Below, piece after piece: positions 16,196 through 28,322 of a stretch of DNA of 64,000 bases. A program made the position numbers and the translations under genes. The notes beneath the pieces were generated by a model. That model worked only from the letters and a program-made list of their open reading frames with translations, was not told where the DNA came from and ran no database searches. How positions within the stretch are numbered: position 1 is the first letter of the stretch; every line of letters begins with the position of its first letter. The stretch comes from JAXLYE01 sp046351595 (GTDB taxonomy: Bacteria > Myxococcota_A > Polyangia > Palsa-1104 > JAEUJZ01): the NCBI GenBank assembly GCA_046351595.1, contig JAXLYE010000002.1, positions 1 through 64,000 on the forward strand, written 5' to 3'.

Positions 16196-17041
16196 TCACG
16201 CCTCGGCGGTGCCCGCGAGGCAGCGAAGCAGCAGCTCGAAGGTCGGGCGCGGCGGCACCGCGTCGATGTGCACCTGCACCGCGCGCAGCGCCGCGGCGGT
16301 GGTTTCGCCGATGGCGCCCACGCGCAGGCGCCGCAGCAGCCCCGCGGCGTCCGGTCCCAGCGCGGCGAGCGCCACCTGCGCGCTGCGCGGGCTGGTGAAC
16401 GGCACCAGATCCACGGCGCCCTCGCGCACCGCGCGGACGAGGCCCGCGAGCTCCGCCGGCGCCGCCGCGACCATGCGGTAGGCGACGACGACCTCGGCCT
16501 CGAGGCCGGCGCGCACGAGCGCGGCGCGCAGCTCGTCGCGCGCCTCCTCGGCCTGCGGCAAGAGCACGCGACCGCCGCGGTCACCGGCAGCGGGGCCCCG
16601 GTCCGCGAGCCGCGCCAGCAGCGCCGCACCGAGCAGCTCGCCGTCGCCTGTACCGACCAGGTCGACGGGCACGCCGCGGCTGCGCAGCCCGGCCGCGGTG
16701 CGCGCGCCCACGGCCGCGACCAGCGGCAGCGATTCACCGCGGCGCGCGCGCTCGGCCAGCGTGTCGGCGATCACGGCCGCGGCGTGGGCGCTGGTCACGG
16801 CCACCGCGTCGAACCGCTCGAGCGCCTGCAGCGCCGACCGCAGCGGCGTATCGTCGGCGGGCGGCGCCCCGCGCAGGCACGGGCACACCAGCGGCTCGCC
16901 GCCCGCCGCCCGCACCAGCGCCGCGCTCTCGTCGGCCTGGTCCTCGGGCCGCGTGATCAGCACACGCAGCGGGCGACCGACAATCAGGAAGCGATCGGCC
17001 CCAGGCGGCACGGGCTCGGGCGGCACAGTCCCAGACGGCAC
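16196..17041 (-). CDS. hemD: uroporphyrinogen-III synthase
   Basis: A 281-residue two-domain cytosolic enzyme that cyclises hydroxymethylbilane, with inversion of ring D, to uroporphyrinogen III in tetrapyrrole synthesis. RVLITRPEDQADESAALVRAAGG is the family N-terminus; DAVAVTSAHAA and VDLVPFTSPRSAQ are the domain-linking signatures, and RVGAIGETTAAALRA is the typical C-terminal motif. Sequence identity in this family is low, so the call rests on these motifs. The GTG at 17041 lies 3 nt after the stop of the M50-like gene, so the two probably form an operon. A later GTG before LITRP is an alternative start. Confidence 0.85.
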   Translation of the reverse strand: MPSGTVPPEPVPPGADRFLIVGRPLRVLITRPEDQADESAALVRAAGGEPLVCPCLRGAPPADDTPLRSALQALERFDAVAVTSAHAAAVIADTLAERARRGESLPLVAAVGARTAAGLRSRGVPVDLVGTGDGELLGAALLARLADRGPAAGDRGGRVLLPQAEEARDELRAALVRAGLEAEVVVAYRMVAAAPAELAGLVRAVREGAVDLVPFTSPRSAQVALAALGPDAAGLLRRLRVGAIGETTAAALRAVQVHIDAVPPRPTFELLLRCLAGTAEA

Positions 17042-17044
17042 GGC

Positions 17045-17785
17045 TCAGGGCTCGGCCAGCCGGGACAGGGCCGCGCGCTCGCTCGCGGTCGGCCGCAGCA
17101 CCGCCCACAGCCCGACGAGCAAGAGGACGCCGGACAGCGCCGCGCACAGCCCACCCCACAGGTAATAGGGCCCGCCGACCGCCTGCGCGATCGCGCCGAC
17201 GTCCGAAACCATGACCCGCCCACCGACGGTGGCGTTGCCCATGAAGAAGTAGTCGATGCGCGCCGCGAAGTCGAAGGCCAGGAGCAGCCCGAGCAGCTGC
17301 GCGAAGAACAGCCGCGACCCCTCGCGCGCGTACAGGCCGACCGCCGTGATCAGCGCCGCCAGGCCGCCCACCGTGAGCCAGCCCACGCCGGTGCGCACCC
17401 ACAGCGGCACCGACAGGAACAGCGCCGCCGCCAGCCCGAGCAGCACCGGCCGCGCCGCGAAGCGCGCCGCCACCAGCAGCACCGCACCGACGAGCGGCGG
17501 CGCGATCAGGCCGCCGGCCGAAACCAGCGCGTCGCGCACGCCGCTGGTGCCGGCATGGTAGGCGATGCCGCCGGCGTTGGCGAAGATCTCGAGCTTGAGG
17601 AAGCGGCCACCGACGAGGATCGCGGTCAGGCCGTGGCCCATCTCGTGCACCCAGGTCGCCAGCAGCGTGAACGGATACAGGATCTGCCGCCCGAACGGCA
17701 CCAGCCGCTGCAGCGCCAGGATGAGCAGCACCGCCAGAAACAGCGCGCCCCGCGGCGTCAGCCGCTTCGCCGTGTGGTTCCCCAT
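17045..17785 (-). CDS. M50-like membrane metalloprotease
   Basis: A 246-residue polytopic membrane protein. LLATWVHEMGHGLTAILVGG holds the HExxH zinc-binding helix of M50 site-2-type peptidases. At least five further hydrophobic helices follow, and no PDZ domain is present. A possible third zinc ligand in the typical NxxPxPxxDGG form is not seen, so activity is uncertain and it may belong to the M50B-like branch. A TAAGCT hexamer ends 6 nt before the ATG with no Shine-Dalgarno, suggesting a leaderless mRNA. The hemD gene follows almost directly. Confidence 0.75.
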   Translation of the reverse strand: MGNHTAKRLTPRGALFLAVLLILALQRLVPFGRQILYPFTLLATWVHEMGHGLTAILVGGRFLKLEIFANAGGIAYHAGTSGVRDALVSAGGLIAPPLVGAVLLVAARFAARPVLLGLAAALFLSVPLWVRTGVGWLTVGGLAALITAVGLYAREGSRLFFAQLLGLLLAFDFAARIDYFFMGNATVGGRVMVSDVGAIAQAVGGPYYLWGGLCAALSGVLLLVGLWAVLRPTASERAALSRLAEP

Positions 17786-17849
17786 GCCGAGAGCTTATCC
17801 GCGCCGCCCGCGTGATAAAAGGGCGGGCCCGGTCTAAAGTCCGCCCGTC

Positions 17850-18107
17850 ATGAGCAAAGCCCCTGCCCGCTCCGTCGCATACGTCTGTCCGATCTGCTCC
17901 ACCGCAGTGCCGTCGATTGATGAGAGCACCTCGGTCGCGGCCTCGGCCGCGCACCGCTACCGGCCGTTCTGCTCGGCGCGCTGCCAGCGCATCGACATGG
18001 GCAACTGGCTCGGCGAGCGCTACACCATCCCGTCCTCGGAGCAGCAGCCCGCGGACGGCGACGGATCGGCCAAGCGCCCCGACGCAGAGGACGACAGCGA
18101 CGCCTGA
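17850..18107 (+). CDS. yacG: DNA gyrase inhibitor YacG
   Basis: An 85-residue zinc protein. CPIC and FCSARC provide the four zinc ligands, followed by RCQRIDMGNWLGERYTIP, the family's helix and gyrase-contact tail. The interval between the Cys pairs is longer than in E. coli, with an Ala/Ser/Thr-rich insert, and the C-terminus is an acidic extension. It is known to bind GyrB and block gyrase DNA binding. A TAAAGT hexamer lies 9 nt upstream of the ATG and no ribosome-binding site is visible, so a leaderless transcript is likely. Confidence 0.88.
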   Translation: MSKAPARSVAYVCPICSTAVPSIDESTSVAASAAHRYRPFCSARCQRIDMGNWLGERYTIPSSEQQPADGDGSAKRPDAEDDSDA

Positions 18108-18152
18108 GCGCGCCGGCCCGGCGTCGCGCTCACGGCGTAGCGGCCCGATCGC

Positions 18153-18755
18153 TCAGGGCGCGCCGTCGTCGAGCGAGCGCGGCACCTGCCCCGCGGTCAC
18201 GACGTAGCGGCCGACGACCCGCTGCACCACGTCGGCGAGGCCGGCGTGCAGGAACGAAGCCGCCAGCTGCCACCGCCGCGCCCCGCCGCTGCGCCCGGCC
18301 GCGCTGCAGACCACCACCAGCCCGCCCTCGCGCACCCGCCGCGCGTAGGCCCGCAGCTCGTCGCCGGACGGGAGCCGCAGCGGGCGCAGGCACAGGGCGT
18401 CGAAGCGCTCGCCGGGCGGCAGCTCACGCGGCGGCAGCTGCGGATCCTCGAGCACCACCTGGCAGCCGGCCGCGCGCAGCGGCCGCAAGAGGCGCGGGTC
18501 CAGCGCCACGACACGCAGCGAGAACAGCTGCCCCTGCCCTCCGGCGAAGCGCAGGCCCTGCAGCAGCTGCGCCAGCACCGCCCCCAGCCCGCCCGCCTGC
18601 AGCCGCAGCCACGCCCCCGACAGGCGGGCCCAGAGCTGCCGCGGCAGCGACGGCGCTGGCGACGGCGGCAACGACGGCGATGACGACGATGGTCCTCGGG
18701 GGCCGTGAGCGCGGCCGTCCTCGGTGCTGGCTCCTTGGCTGCCCTGTGCTGGCAC
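18153..18755 (-). CDS. possible SAM-methyltransferase-like protein
   Basis: A 200-residue protein with a low-complexity Ser/Pro head followed by an alpha/beta segment. LFSLRVVALDPRLLRPLRAAGCQVVLEDP, a Pro-rich turn, FDALCLRPLRLP and REGGLVVVCSAAG follow the strand order of a class I methyltransferase, but the glycine-rich motif I is absent or strongly altered. Activity is therefore doubtful. The GTG start has TATAAC eight nt upstream and no Shine-Dalgarno. Assignment is tentative. Confidence 0.55.
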   Translation of the reverse strand: MPAQGSQGASTEDGRAHGPRGPSSSSPSLPPSPAPSLPRQLWARLSGAWLRLQAGGLGAVLAQLLQGLRFAGGQGQLFSLRVVALDPRLLRPLRAAGCQVVLEDPQLPPRELPPGERFDALCLRPLRLPSGDELRAYARRVREGGLVVVCSAAGRSGGARRWQLAASFLHAGLADVVQRVVGRYVVTAGQVPRSLDDGAP

Positions 18756-18836
18756 GGCGCGCAGTTATAGCAGCTCCCGGCCGACAAGCGCGCTGATCCG
18801 AATCACGCGCGCCCGGCCCGTCGCTGCCGAGCGCGG

Positions 18837-19814
18837 TCAGCCGCGGTAGCGCAGGGCGCCGGGCAGGACGCCCCAGGTCGCCGGCAGCCGCCCCGGGGTT
18901 TCGCCGTCGACGTCGAGCAGCACCTTGGCGCCGCGGTCGACGGGCTCGGCGCGGACGCTGCGGGCGCGGGTGGTGCGCACCTTGGGCAGCTCGGTGTGCT
19001 CGCCGCGGTAGATGCGGGCGCCGAGCTGCAGCGCCTCCAGCGGCGACAGGTCGCCGAGCGTCACGACATCGAACAGCCCGTCGTCGATCAGCGCGCCGGG
19101 CGCGACGTGCATGCCGCCGCCGAAGTAGCCGCCGTTGGCGACGGCCAGCACGTACAGGCGCTGCTCCTCGGCCGGGCGGTCGTCGAGGCGGATGCGCACC
19201 GCCGGGTTCTTGTAGCGCGCGGTGGCGCGCAGCGACGCCAAGAGGAACGCCGCCTTGCCCGGCAGCGCCTTGGGCGAGTCGTTGACCAGGTGATCGACCA
19301 GCCCCGACAGCCCGCAGCTGGCGACGTTCAGGAAGTAGCCGCGCCGGGTCCGCCCGTCGAAGTCGGTGTAGTCGATGCGGCCGGCGTCGAGCGGGCGCTC
19401 GCGGCCGGCGGCGATGCGGCGCGCGGCCTCGGCGATCTCCTCGGGGCAGCCGAGCGTGCGGCGCAGGTCACCGCCGGTGGCGCAGGGCAGGTAGCCGAGC
19501 GCGCAGGGCGCCTCCTCGAGGCCCTGCTCCTCGGCCGCACCGAGCAGCCCCGCCGCGACCTCGGACACCGTGCCGTCGCCGCCGAGGGCGACCACCAGCT
19601 CGGCGCCGCGCCGCGCCGCCTCGCGCGCCAGCGCCCGGCCCTCACCGACCCGCGTGGTGAAGCGGATGTCGATGGCGCCCAGCTCGCCGCGCAGCGTGGG
19701 CTCGAGCACCGGCCACTTGCGCCGCGGCCAGCCGCCGCGCGCCGCCGGGTTCACGATCACGACGGTCTTGGTGATCTTGGCGGTCTTGGCAATTTGGGGG
19801 GTCGCGGCGGTCAT
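18837..19814 (-). CDS. diacylglycerol kinase/YegS-like lipid kinase
   Basis: A 325-residue cytosolic or peripheral membrane protein. VVIVNPAARGG is the family's N-terminal strand and turn; VVALGGDGTVSEVAAGL holds the nucleotide-binding GGDGT; GYLPCATGGDLRRTLG corresponds to the GTGNDFART substrate loop, with Ala-Thr-Gly-Gly-Asp replacing the usual form. The C-terminal beta domain has NGGYFGGGMHVAPGA, close to the family's typical segment. It would phosphorylate a lipid such as diacylglycerol or a sphingoid base. Substrate is not predictable from sequence. Confidence 0.85.
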   Translation of the reverse strand: MTAATPQIAKTAKITKTVVIVNPAARGGWPRRKWPVLEPTLRGELGAIDIRFTTRVGEGRALAREAARRGAELVVALGGDGTVSEVAAGLLGAAEEQGLEEAPCALGYLPCATGGDLRRTLGCPEEIAEAARRIAAGRERPLDAGRIDYTDFDGRTRRGYFLNVASCGLSGLVDHLVNDSPKALPGKAAFLLASLRATARYKNPAVRIRLDDRPAEEQRLYVLAVANGGYFGGGMHVAPGALIDDGLFDVVTLGDLSPLEALQLGARIYRGEHTELPKVRTTRARSVRAEPVDRGAKVLLDVDGETPGRLPATWGVLPGALRYRG

Positions 19815-19937
19815 CGGACCGCTCGCTTGGAGGCTTTGGGGAGGGCCCGGGGCCCGCGCAAAAACATCAAGGGTTCTCTGCCTCGCAGCGGCATCAGGTT
19901 TGTCGGCCGGGCCCAGAAGACGAGCGCTCGACCCGGC

Positions 19938-20546
19938 TCACAAGAGGATGTCGTCGACCGGGCCCGCGCCCTCGCGCACGACCACCGGCGGGTCGACCGA
20001 CAGGTCCAGCACCGTCGTCGGCACCACGCCGCCCGGCCCGCCGTCGAGCACCAGCTTGAGCTGCGGGAACGCCTCGGCGATCTCCTCGGGCCACTGCAGC
20101 GCCTCGCCCCCGTACGGCGCCGCCGTCGTCGAGATCAGCGGCCGCCCGAGCGCCTGGGTGATGGCCCGCGGCACCGCGTGGTCGGGCACGCGGATGCCGA
20201 CCTGCTGGCGCTTGGGCGCGATGATCTTGGGCACCTCACGCGTCGCCGGCAGGATGCACGTGTACGGCCCCGGCAGCAGGCGCTTGAGCAGCCGGTAGGC
20301 GCGGTTGTCGACGTGGACGTAGCGCGCGATGTCCGCCAGGTCGACGCAGATCAGCGCCAGCGCCTGGGTGCGCGGCATGTTCTTGAGCTGGTAGAGCCGA
20401 TCGACCGCGGTCTTGTTCAAAAGGTCGCAGCCCAGCCCGTACACCGTGTCCGTCGGGTACGCGATGATCTCGCCGGCGTTCAGCGCCTCGACCGCGCGCT
20501 GCACCTTGCGCGGCTCCGGGTGTTCGGGGTTGATGGCGAGCAGCAC
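19938..20546 (-). CDS. YciO/TsaC/Sua5-family protein
   Basis: A 202-residue protein with the YrdC-like fold. PTDTVYGLGCD is the nucleotide- and threonine-binding signature, KNMPRTQALALICVD the second, LLPGPYTCILPAT the third, and PTTVLDLS with VREGAGPVDD close the domain. The opening NPEHPEPRKVQRAVEALNAG matches YciO-type members, so it may be a YciO paralogue rather than the main L-threonylcarbamoyladenylate synthase for tRNA t6A. GTG at 20546 is chosen because TATATG lies 8 nt upstream and the conserved sequence begins there; the frame also allows TTG at 20582. Confidence 0.87.
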   Translation of the reverse strand: MLLAINPEHPEPRKVQRAVEALNAGEIIAYPTDTVYGLGCDLLNKTAVDRLYQLKNMPRTQALALICVDLADIARYVHVDNRAYRLLKRLLPGPYTCILPATREVPKIIAPKRQQVGIRVPDHAVPRAITQALGRPLISTTAAPYGGEALQWPEEIAEAFPQLKLVLDGGPGGVVPTTVLDLSVDPPVVVREGAGPVDDILL

Positions 20547-20660
20547 GGCCCGGACATATACCGCGCGCCGCCCGCTTCGCAAACAGCTGCGCGGCCCCGC
20601 CCGCGTGTCACCGTCGGAGAGGCGCGGACCGGCCGGCCACGCGGGGCGGCCCGGACGGGC

Positions 20661-21329
20661 TCAGGCCGCGGCCGCGGGCTCGTCGGGCAGGAAGCCGAGC
20701 GGCTGCGCCTTGCGCGCCCAGAAGCGCACAGCGGTCGGGTCCAGCGCCAGCACGCGCTCGGTCGGCTCGGGCGGCAGCAGCACGTGCGTCTCGACGATGG
20801 ACACGCCCGACGACAAAAGCCCGGCCTGCTTGCGCACCTGCATAAGCAGCGTCTGCATCGAGCGGCCACGGCCCTTGGCCGGCCGCGGCCCGCCGCCCTG
20901 CGCCAGCTGCGCGATCTCGGCCGGTGGCAGCCGCTCGACGATGGCCAGCGCCCCGACCAGCAGCTGATCGAGCACCACGTCCGAGACCAGCAGGTGGGCG
21001 ATGCGCCCCGAGCGCTGCACGTAGTAGAAGCGGCGCTGCCCCGGCCGGCTCGGGCGCACGGCCCAGCGGTCGCAGATGCTGCGGACGCGGTTCTCGAGCT
21101 CGGCCTGCGCGCGCTCGGCCTGACGCACGGCCTCGGCCTGCCGCTGCGCCTCGGCCTCGGCGGCCTTCTGCTCTTCGAAGGCGCGCTGCTTGGCCTCCTG
21201 CTCGGCGGCGAGCTGGTCGGCGCCCTTCTGCTTCTTCTCGCGACGGTCTTGTGTGTCGGCCTGGACCTTCTGCTTCTTGTCCACGAGGCCGGCTTTGAGG
21301 AGCTGGTTGCGCAGGTTCCCGAGCGCCAT
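20661..21329 (-). CDS. DUF2058 family protein
   Basis: A 222-residue protein of the DUF2058 (YaiL-like) type. MALGNLRNQLLKAGLVDKKQ is the recognisable N-terminal helix; a long charged coiled coil (about residues 25-95, rich in Lys, Glu, Gln, Ala) follows. The C-terminal domain has an RFYYVQRSGRIAHLLVSD block and the tail is acidic. Members have been described as nucleic-acid-associated, but the biochemical role is unknown. The start at 21329 matches the family N-terminus; the upstream extension is low complexity. Confidence 0.82.
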   Translation of the reverse strand: MALGNLRNQLLKAGLVDKKQKVQADTQDRREKKQKGADQLAAEQEAKQRAFEEQKAAEAEAQRQAEAVRQAERAQAELENRVRSICDRWAVRPSRPGQRRFYYVQRSGRIAHLLVSDVVLDQLLVGALAIVERLPPAEIAQLAQGGGPRPAKGRGRSMQTLLMQVRKQAGLLSSGVSIVETHVLLPPEPTERVLALDPTAVRFWARKAQPLGFLPDEPAAAA

Positions 21330-21375
21330 GCCGCCATTTTTGGCCAGCGCCGGGGCGGGTATCAAGGGTCTCGCG

Positions 21376-22752
21376 CTACGGCGCGTCGCTGCTGGACTTG
21401 CCGCCGCCACCCGCCGCGGACTTGCCGCCGCTGGCCGGGCCGGGCGCGCTCGGCAGCTGCTCGAACGGCGAGCTCGAGGCTCCGGACGGGGTGGACTGGC
21501 CCGGCTGGATGGACGGGTCCACGGTCGCGCGCACCTGCGGCGAGCGGCGGTCGAAGTAGAACATCAGCCCGGCGCCGATCGCGAGCACGCCGCCGCCGGC
21601 GACCATCAGGCCGCCCGGCAGGAGCGTGCTGTACTTGGTCGGACAGCGGTAGAGCACGCCCGGCAGATCCGGGCACGAGTCGGTGTTGACCGGCTTCTCG
21701 TTGAGCGAGATCAGGTAGCCGCCGCCCGCGATCAGCCCGACCGCGCCGAGCGCGCTCACCACCGCCAGCGCCGTCAGCCACGGCCGCCGCTGCGCCAGCG
21801 CCGACAGGCTCAGCCGCATGGTCACCGGCTGCTCGCCGGGCCGGATCTCGACCTGCTGACGCAGCGGCCGGTAGCCCGCGCCCTCGACGACCAGGTTGTG
21901 CACGCCGACGGCCAAGAGGTACGAGGCCGGCGTCGCCTCGTTCTGCCGCGTGCCGTCGATGCTGACCTTGGCGCCGGGCGGCTCGGTCTCGATGGTCAGG
22001 ATGCCGCTGGTCGGCGTCGGCCGCGCCACCTCCTGCGGGCCGCGCGGCGGGGCGGCCTGGGCCAGGCGCTCGGCGGCGCGCGCCACCATCTGGCGCACGT
22101 CGTCGTTGCTGCAGACGTCGCAGCGCTCCTGCACCGGCTGCGGCGGCGAGAGCTGGCCGGTGAACAGGTCGCGCAGCTGCAGCCGCATCGCGAAGGTCGA
22201 CAGCTCCAGCCGCTGCACCTCGCCCTCGAGGACGCGGCGCACGCCCAGGACCTGCGCGAGGCGGCCGTAGCAGCTCGCGGTGGTGCAGCCGAGCAGCCGC
22301 TGCTCCGCCGCCAGGACGTTGTCGACCTCCTTGCTCGTGCGCACCGCGAAGCCGTGGCGGCGCAGCGTCGCCAGCAGGCCGTTCTCCAGCTCGGACGCGA
22401 CCTCGCCGGCGATGCCCTGGAACGGCAGGCGGGTGACCGCGATGGGCTCGCTCGGCGGCGGCTCGGCGTCGCTGCGATCGCCGCGGGCCAGCGCCGGCTC
22501 TGCCAGGAACAGCCCGGCGCAGCCCAGGCCGAGCGCCAGCGCCCGCCCGAGCCCGGCCGGACCGCGGCGACCGACGCTGCGCGCGCCCGCGCCGCGCGGA
22601 CCGATCGCTCGCCCTCCGACCGGCCCGGCGGCGGCCGATCGCTCGCGCTCCGGACCGTCGACAACCGGCGCGTCCGCGACCGCGATCGCCAGGCGCTTGT
22701 GGCGCCGGGGACCAGACGCCCGAGCGTTCACCGGCATCGGCTCCGCCACCAC
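21376..22752 (-). CDS. PEGA-domain membrane protein
   Basis: A 458-residue protein. A long Arg/Ala-rich head is followed by a hydrophobic signal (LALGLGCAGLFLAEPALA). Residues about 100-225 include a Cys pair (RLLGCTTASCYGRLAQ) and form an exported N-terminal domain that resembles TolB-like or DUF-type energy-uptake domains. TIETEPPGAKVSIDGT near residue 250 is a clear PEGA repeat. Two hydrophobic stretches follow and the tail is Gly/Ser/Pro-rich. A role in surface attachment is inferred only from PEGA. Start may be GTG 22752 or the ATG at 22737. Confidence 0.8.
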   Translation of the reverse strand: MVAEPMPVNARASGPRRHKRLAIAVADAPVVDGPERERSAAAGPVGGRAIGPRGAGARSVGRRGPAGLGRALALGLGCAGLFLAEPALARGDRSDAEPPPSEPIAVTRLPFQGIAGEVASELENGLLATLRRHGFAVRTSKEVDNVLAAEQRLLGCTTASCYGRLAQVLGVRRVLEGEVQRLELSTFAMRLQLRDLFTGQLSPPQPVQERCDVCSNDDVRQMVARAAERLAQAAPPRGPQEVARPTPTSGILTIETEPPGAKVSIDGTRQNEATPASYLLAVGVHNLVVEGAGYRPLRQQVEIRPGEQPVTMRLSLSALAQRRPWLTALAVVSALGAVGLIAGGGYLISLNEKPVNTDSCPDLPGVLYRCPTKYSTLLPGGLMVAGGGVLAIGAGLMFYFDRRSPQVRATVDPSIQPGQSTPSGASSSPFEQLPSAPGPASGGKSAAGGGGKSSSDAP

Positions 22753-22910
22753 AATCCAAGTTCGGCCATGTGGTTATAAGAGACTGGCCGGCCGCACCCT
22801 GTCAATCACCGACGCAGGCAGCCGCCTGCCGAGGTCGCCCGGGAGCGGTGCGGCAAGGTCGGGACGCGGCCCGGTCTGTGCGCTGCGCCGGCCCGGGCAG
22901 CCGCGGACGG

Positions 22911-23028
22911 TTTTGGGCGGTTTCGGACGGTTTTGGGCGGTTTCGGACGGTCGCGGGCTCGGTCATGCTCGGTCATGCTCGGTCTGGGGCTCGGTCTGGG
23001 GCTCGGTCTGGGGCTCGGTCTGGGGCTC
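22911..23028. repeat. stacked short tandem repeats upstream of the double-kinase gene
   Basis: Three different arrays follow each other: a 20-bp unit (TTTTGGGCGGTTTCGGACGG) twice at 22911-22950, a 10-bp unit (GGTCATGCTC) twice at 22961-22980, and a 12-bp unit (GGTCTGGGGCTC) four times at 22981-23028. The 437-bp intergenic region 22753-23189 otherwise holds no gene. It contains the promoter regions of both flanking genes. Confidence 0.85.
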
Positions 23029-23189
23029 GGTGCTGGCTCCGGCGCGACGGCAGCCGACCGCCCGGCCGATCGCCGGCGCCCGGGCTCGGCACCGACAAGG
23101 CCCGGCCGCGCGCCGATGCTGCGACACCTCGGGCACTTGTGCGTGCGGTCGCGACAGTGGTACTCCGGTGCGTCGTTCGATATTCGCCC

Positions 23190-26570
<3,381 letters not shown>

Positions 26571-26580
26571 GGCCCGAGCG

Positions 26581-26610
26581 GACCGAGACGGACCGAGACG
26601 GACCGAGACG
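26581..26610. repeat. three-copy 10-bp tandem repeat
   Basis: GACCGAGACG three times in a row, directly after the double-kinase gene stop and followed by a partial unit. It lies in the short convergent gap before the DUF2330 gene. Confidence 0.8.
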
Positions 26611-26674
26611 GACCACGCTCGGACCGGCTCGGCGGCGCCCGACGCCTGGTGCTCTCCTCGACGCGGAACCGGCC

Positions 26675-28195
26675 CTACGGCTTGGCCGGCGCCTTCTCTC
26701 CCGGCCGCAGCGGCCTCGGCTTCGCCCCCGCCAGCCCCAGCTCCGGCACCGCCGTCTGCACCACCTGCGGCAGCTTCACCTGCCCGCGCGGCGCGTTGGC
26801 CAGCCCCTCCGCCGGCTTGATCGCTCCGGGCTTTCCTTCTTCTCCTCCGCTTCCCGGCGGTCCGCCCCAGACTCCGTACCGCGGGTTCTTGCACGTGACG
26901 GCTTTTTCCCAGTAGTGCCGGATGATGTACCGTCCCTGGAAGTTGCTCACCCCGCCCTTCTGGATCTGGGCGCCGTGATCGCCCAGCCCGCCGTCCCAGT
27001 TCGCTCGCCCGCCGACCACCGCTTCGCCCTCGCGGAACAGCAGGTCTTCCGACAGCGACTGCTTGTCGTAGCGCGTGTGCAGCCGCGTCAGTACGTAGCT
27101 CGGCGCGGCGCCGAAGAAGGGGCCGCCGCGAGGGCCTCCGCCCGGGCTGCTCTTGCCGTTCCCGTAGCTCTCGTCTCCCAGCGTGTACAGGTCGCTGGCG
27201 TCCAGCGGCGGCGTCGGGCACGGGTCGCAGCTCGTGGTCTGCCACGCGTACTCGGTCACCACCGCTCTGTTATTATTCCGGCGCAGCGTCTCGTCGAAAA
27301 GTTCCGCGTAGAAGCCCGGGAACTGCGTGCGCACCGCGTCGGTCACCTCGATGTTGGTCGGGATGAATACGTTGCGGTAGTTGCTCACCTCGAATCGTTT
27401 TTCCGGGTGCAGTACGTAGACGATCAGATCCTGCTTGGGAGCGTCCTGCCCCGAGGGCGCGTTGAGCAGCCCCAGACGCACCGGCAGGCGCAGCTCCTGC
27501 GCGTCATAGTCGAAGCGCAGCGGCGACAGCACCACGAAACCTTTCTCGTCGCGCTTGACCTTCTTGATGTCGACCTTGGCGACAAAAAACTTCTGCTGCT
27601 CGCGGATGTACGGAGCCAGCGCTTCGGACGCTCCTTTGGGAATCTTGTACTTGTTCAGGTGCAGCCACGTCTCCAGCCCTCCGGAGTCCTTGGCCGACAG
27701 GATCAGGATCTGATACTCGCCGACCTCGAACTTCGCCTCGATCTTCACGCCGAGGTTTCCGCCGCCGCCTTCCGCCATGGGCGCCATCGTCGGCACGACG
27801 CCACCGAACGCCGCGCCCGGAGGCGCGGGGTAGAGCTGCGGCGTGCACGGGTCCTGCTCCCAGTACTCGACCAGGCGCGGCGCCGACAGCTGGTCGACGT
27901 GCTTGAAGACGTCGGTGCCCAGCGTCTTGACCTGCTCCTTCTTGAGCACCACCGGCACCGGGACGACCATTGCGAAGTCCTCGGGCGGGCCTTTGTAGTT
28001 GTTCGACATGGTCAGCCACGTGTGGTTGCCCTTGCGCAAGAGCGCCACCTGCGAGGCGTTGTTGGTCAGCGCCGCGTCCGCGCCCGAGACGAAGAAGCCG
28101 CAGAAGGCGTGCGCGCTGCCGGCCGCCGCACCGCTGAGCGCGAGCGAAAGGAGCGCGACCTTCACGAAGCCGACCTGGCGAGTCCCTGGACCCAT
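26675..28195 (-). CDS. DUF2330 domain exported protein
   Basis: A 506-residue exported protein with a clear signal peptide ending AAGSAHA before FCGFFVSGADAALTNNASQV, the recognisable N-terminus of the DUF2330 family. The domain continues with MVVPVPVVLKKEQVKTLG and EYWEQDPC and several further Cys. The C-terminal quarter is Pro/Gly-rich and has no membrane anchor. Such proteins are common in myxobacteria and their function is not established. It faces the double-kinase gene convergently. Confidence 0.85.
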   Translation of the reverse strand: MGPGTRQVGFVKVALLSLALSGAAAGSAHAFCGFFVSGADAALTNNASQVALLRKGNHTWLTMSNNYKGPPEDFAMVVPVPVVLKKEQVKTLGTDVFKHVDQLSAPRLVEYWEQDPCTPQLYPAPPGAAFGGVVPTMAPMAEGGGGNLGVKIEAKFEVGEYQILILSAKDSGGLETWLHLNKYKIPKGASEALAPYIREQQKFFVAKVDIKKVKRDEKGFVVLSPLRFDYDAQELRLPVRLGLLNAPSGQDAPKQDLIVYVLHPEKRFEVSNYRNVFIPTNIEVTDAVRTQFPGFYAELFDETLRRNNNRAVVTEYAWQTTSCDPCPTPPLDASDLYTLGDESYGNGKSSPGGGPRGGPFFGAAPSYVLTRLHTRYDKQSLSEDLLFREGEAVVGGRANWDGGLGDHGAQIQKGGVSNFQGRYIIRHYWEKAVTCKNPRYGVWGGPPGSGGEEGKPGAIKPAEGLANAPRGQVKLPQVVQTAVPELGLAGAKPRPLRPGEKAPAKP

Positions 28196-28322
28196 CGTGC
28201 CCTCCCAAAAAGGTCCGTCTATCGTCGCGCAACCGCGGACATTAGGCCAGGGACTGCGCGCTCCGTCGGCAGATCGCCCGATCCGGGGTCAAATCCGGAG
28301 CCAGCTCAGGGGCGACGCGGGC

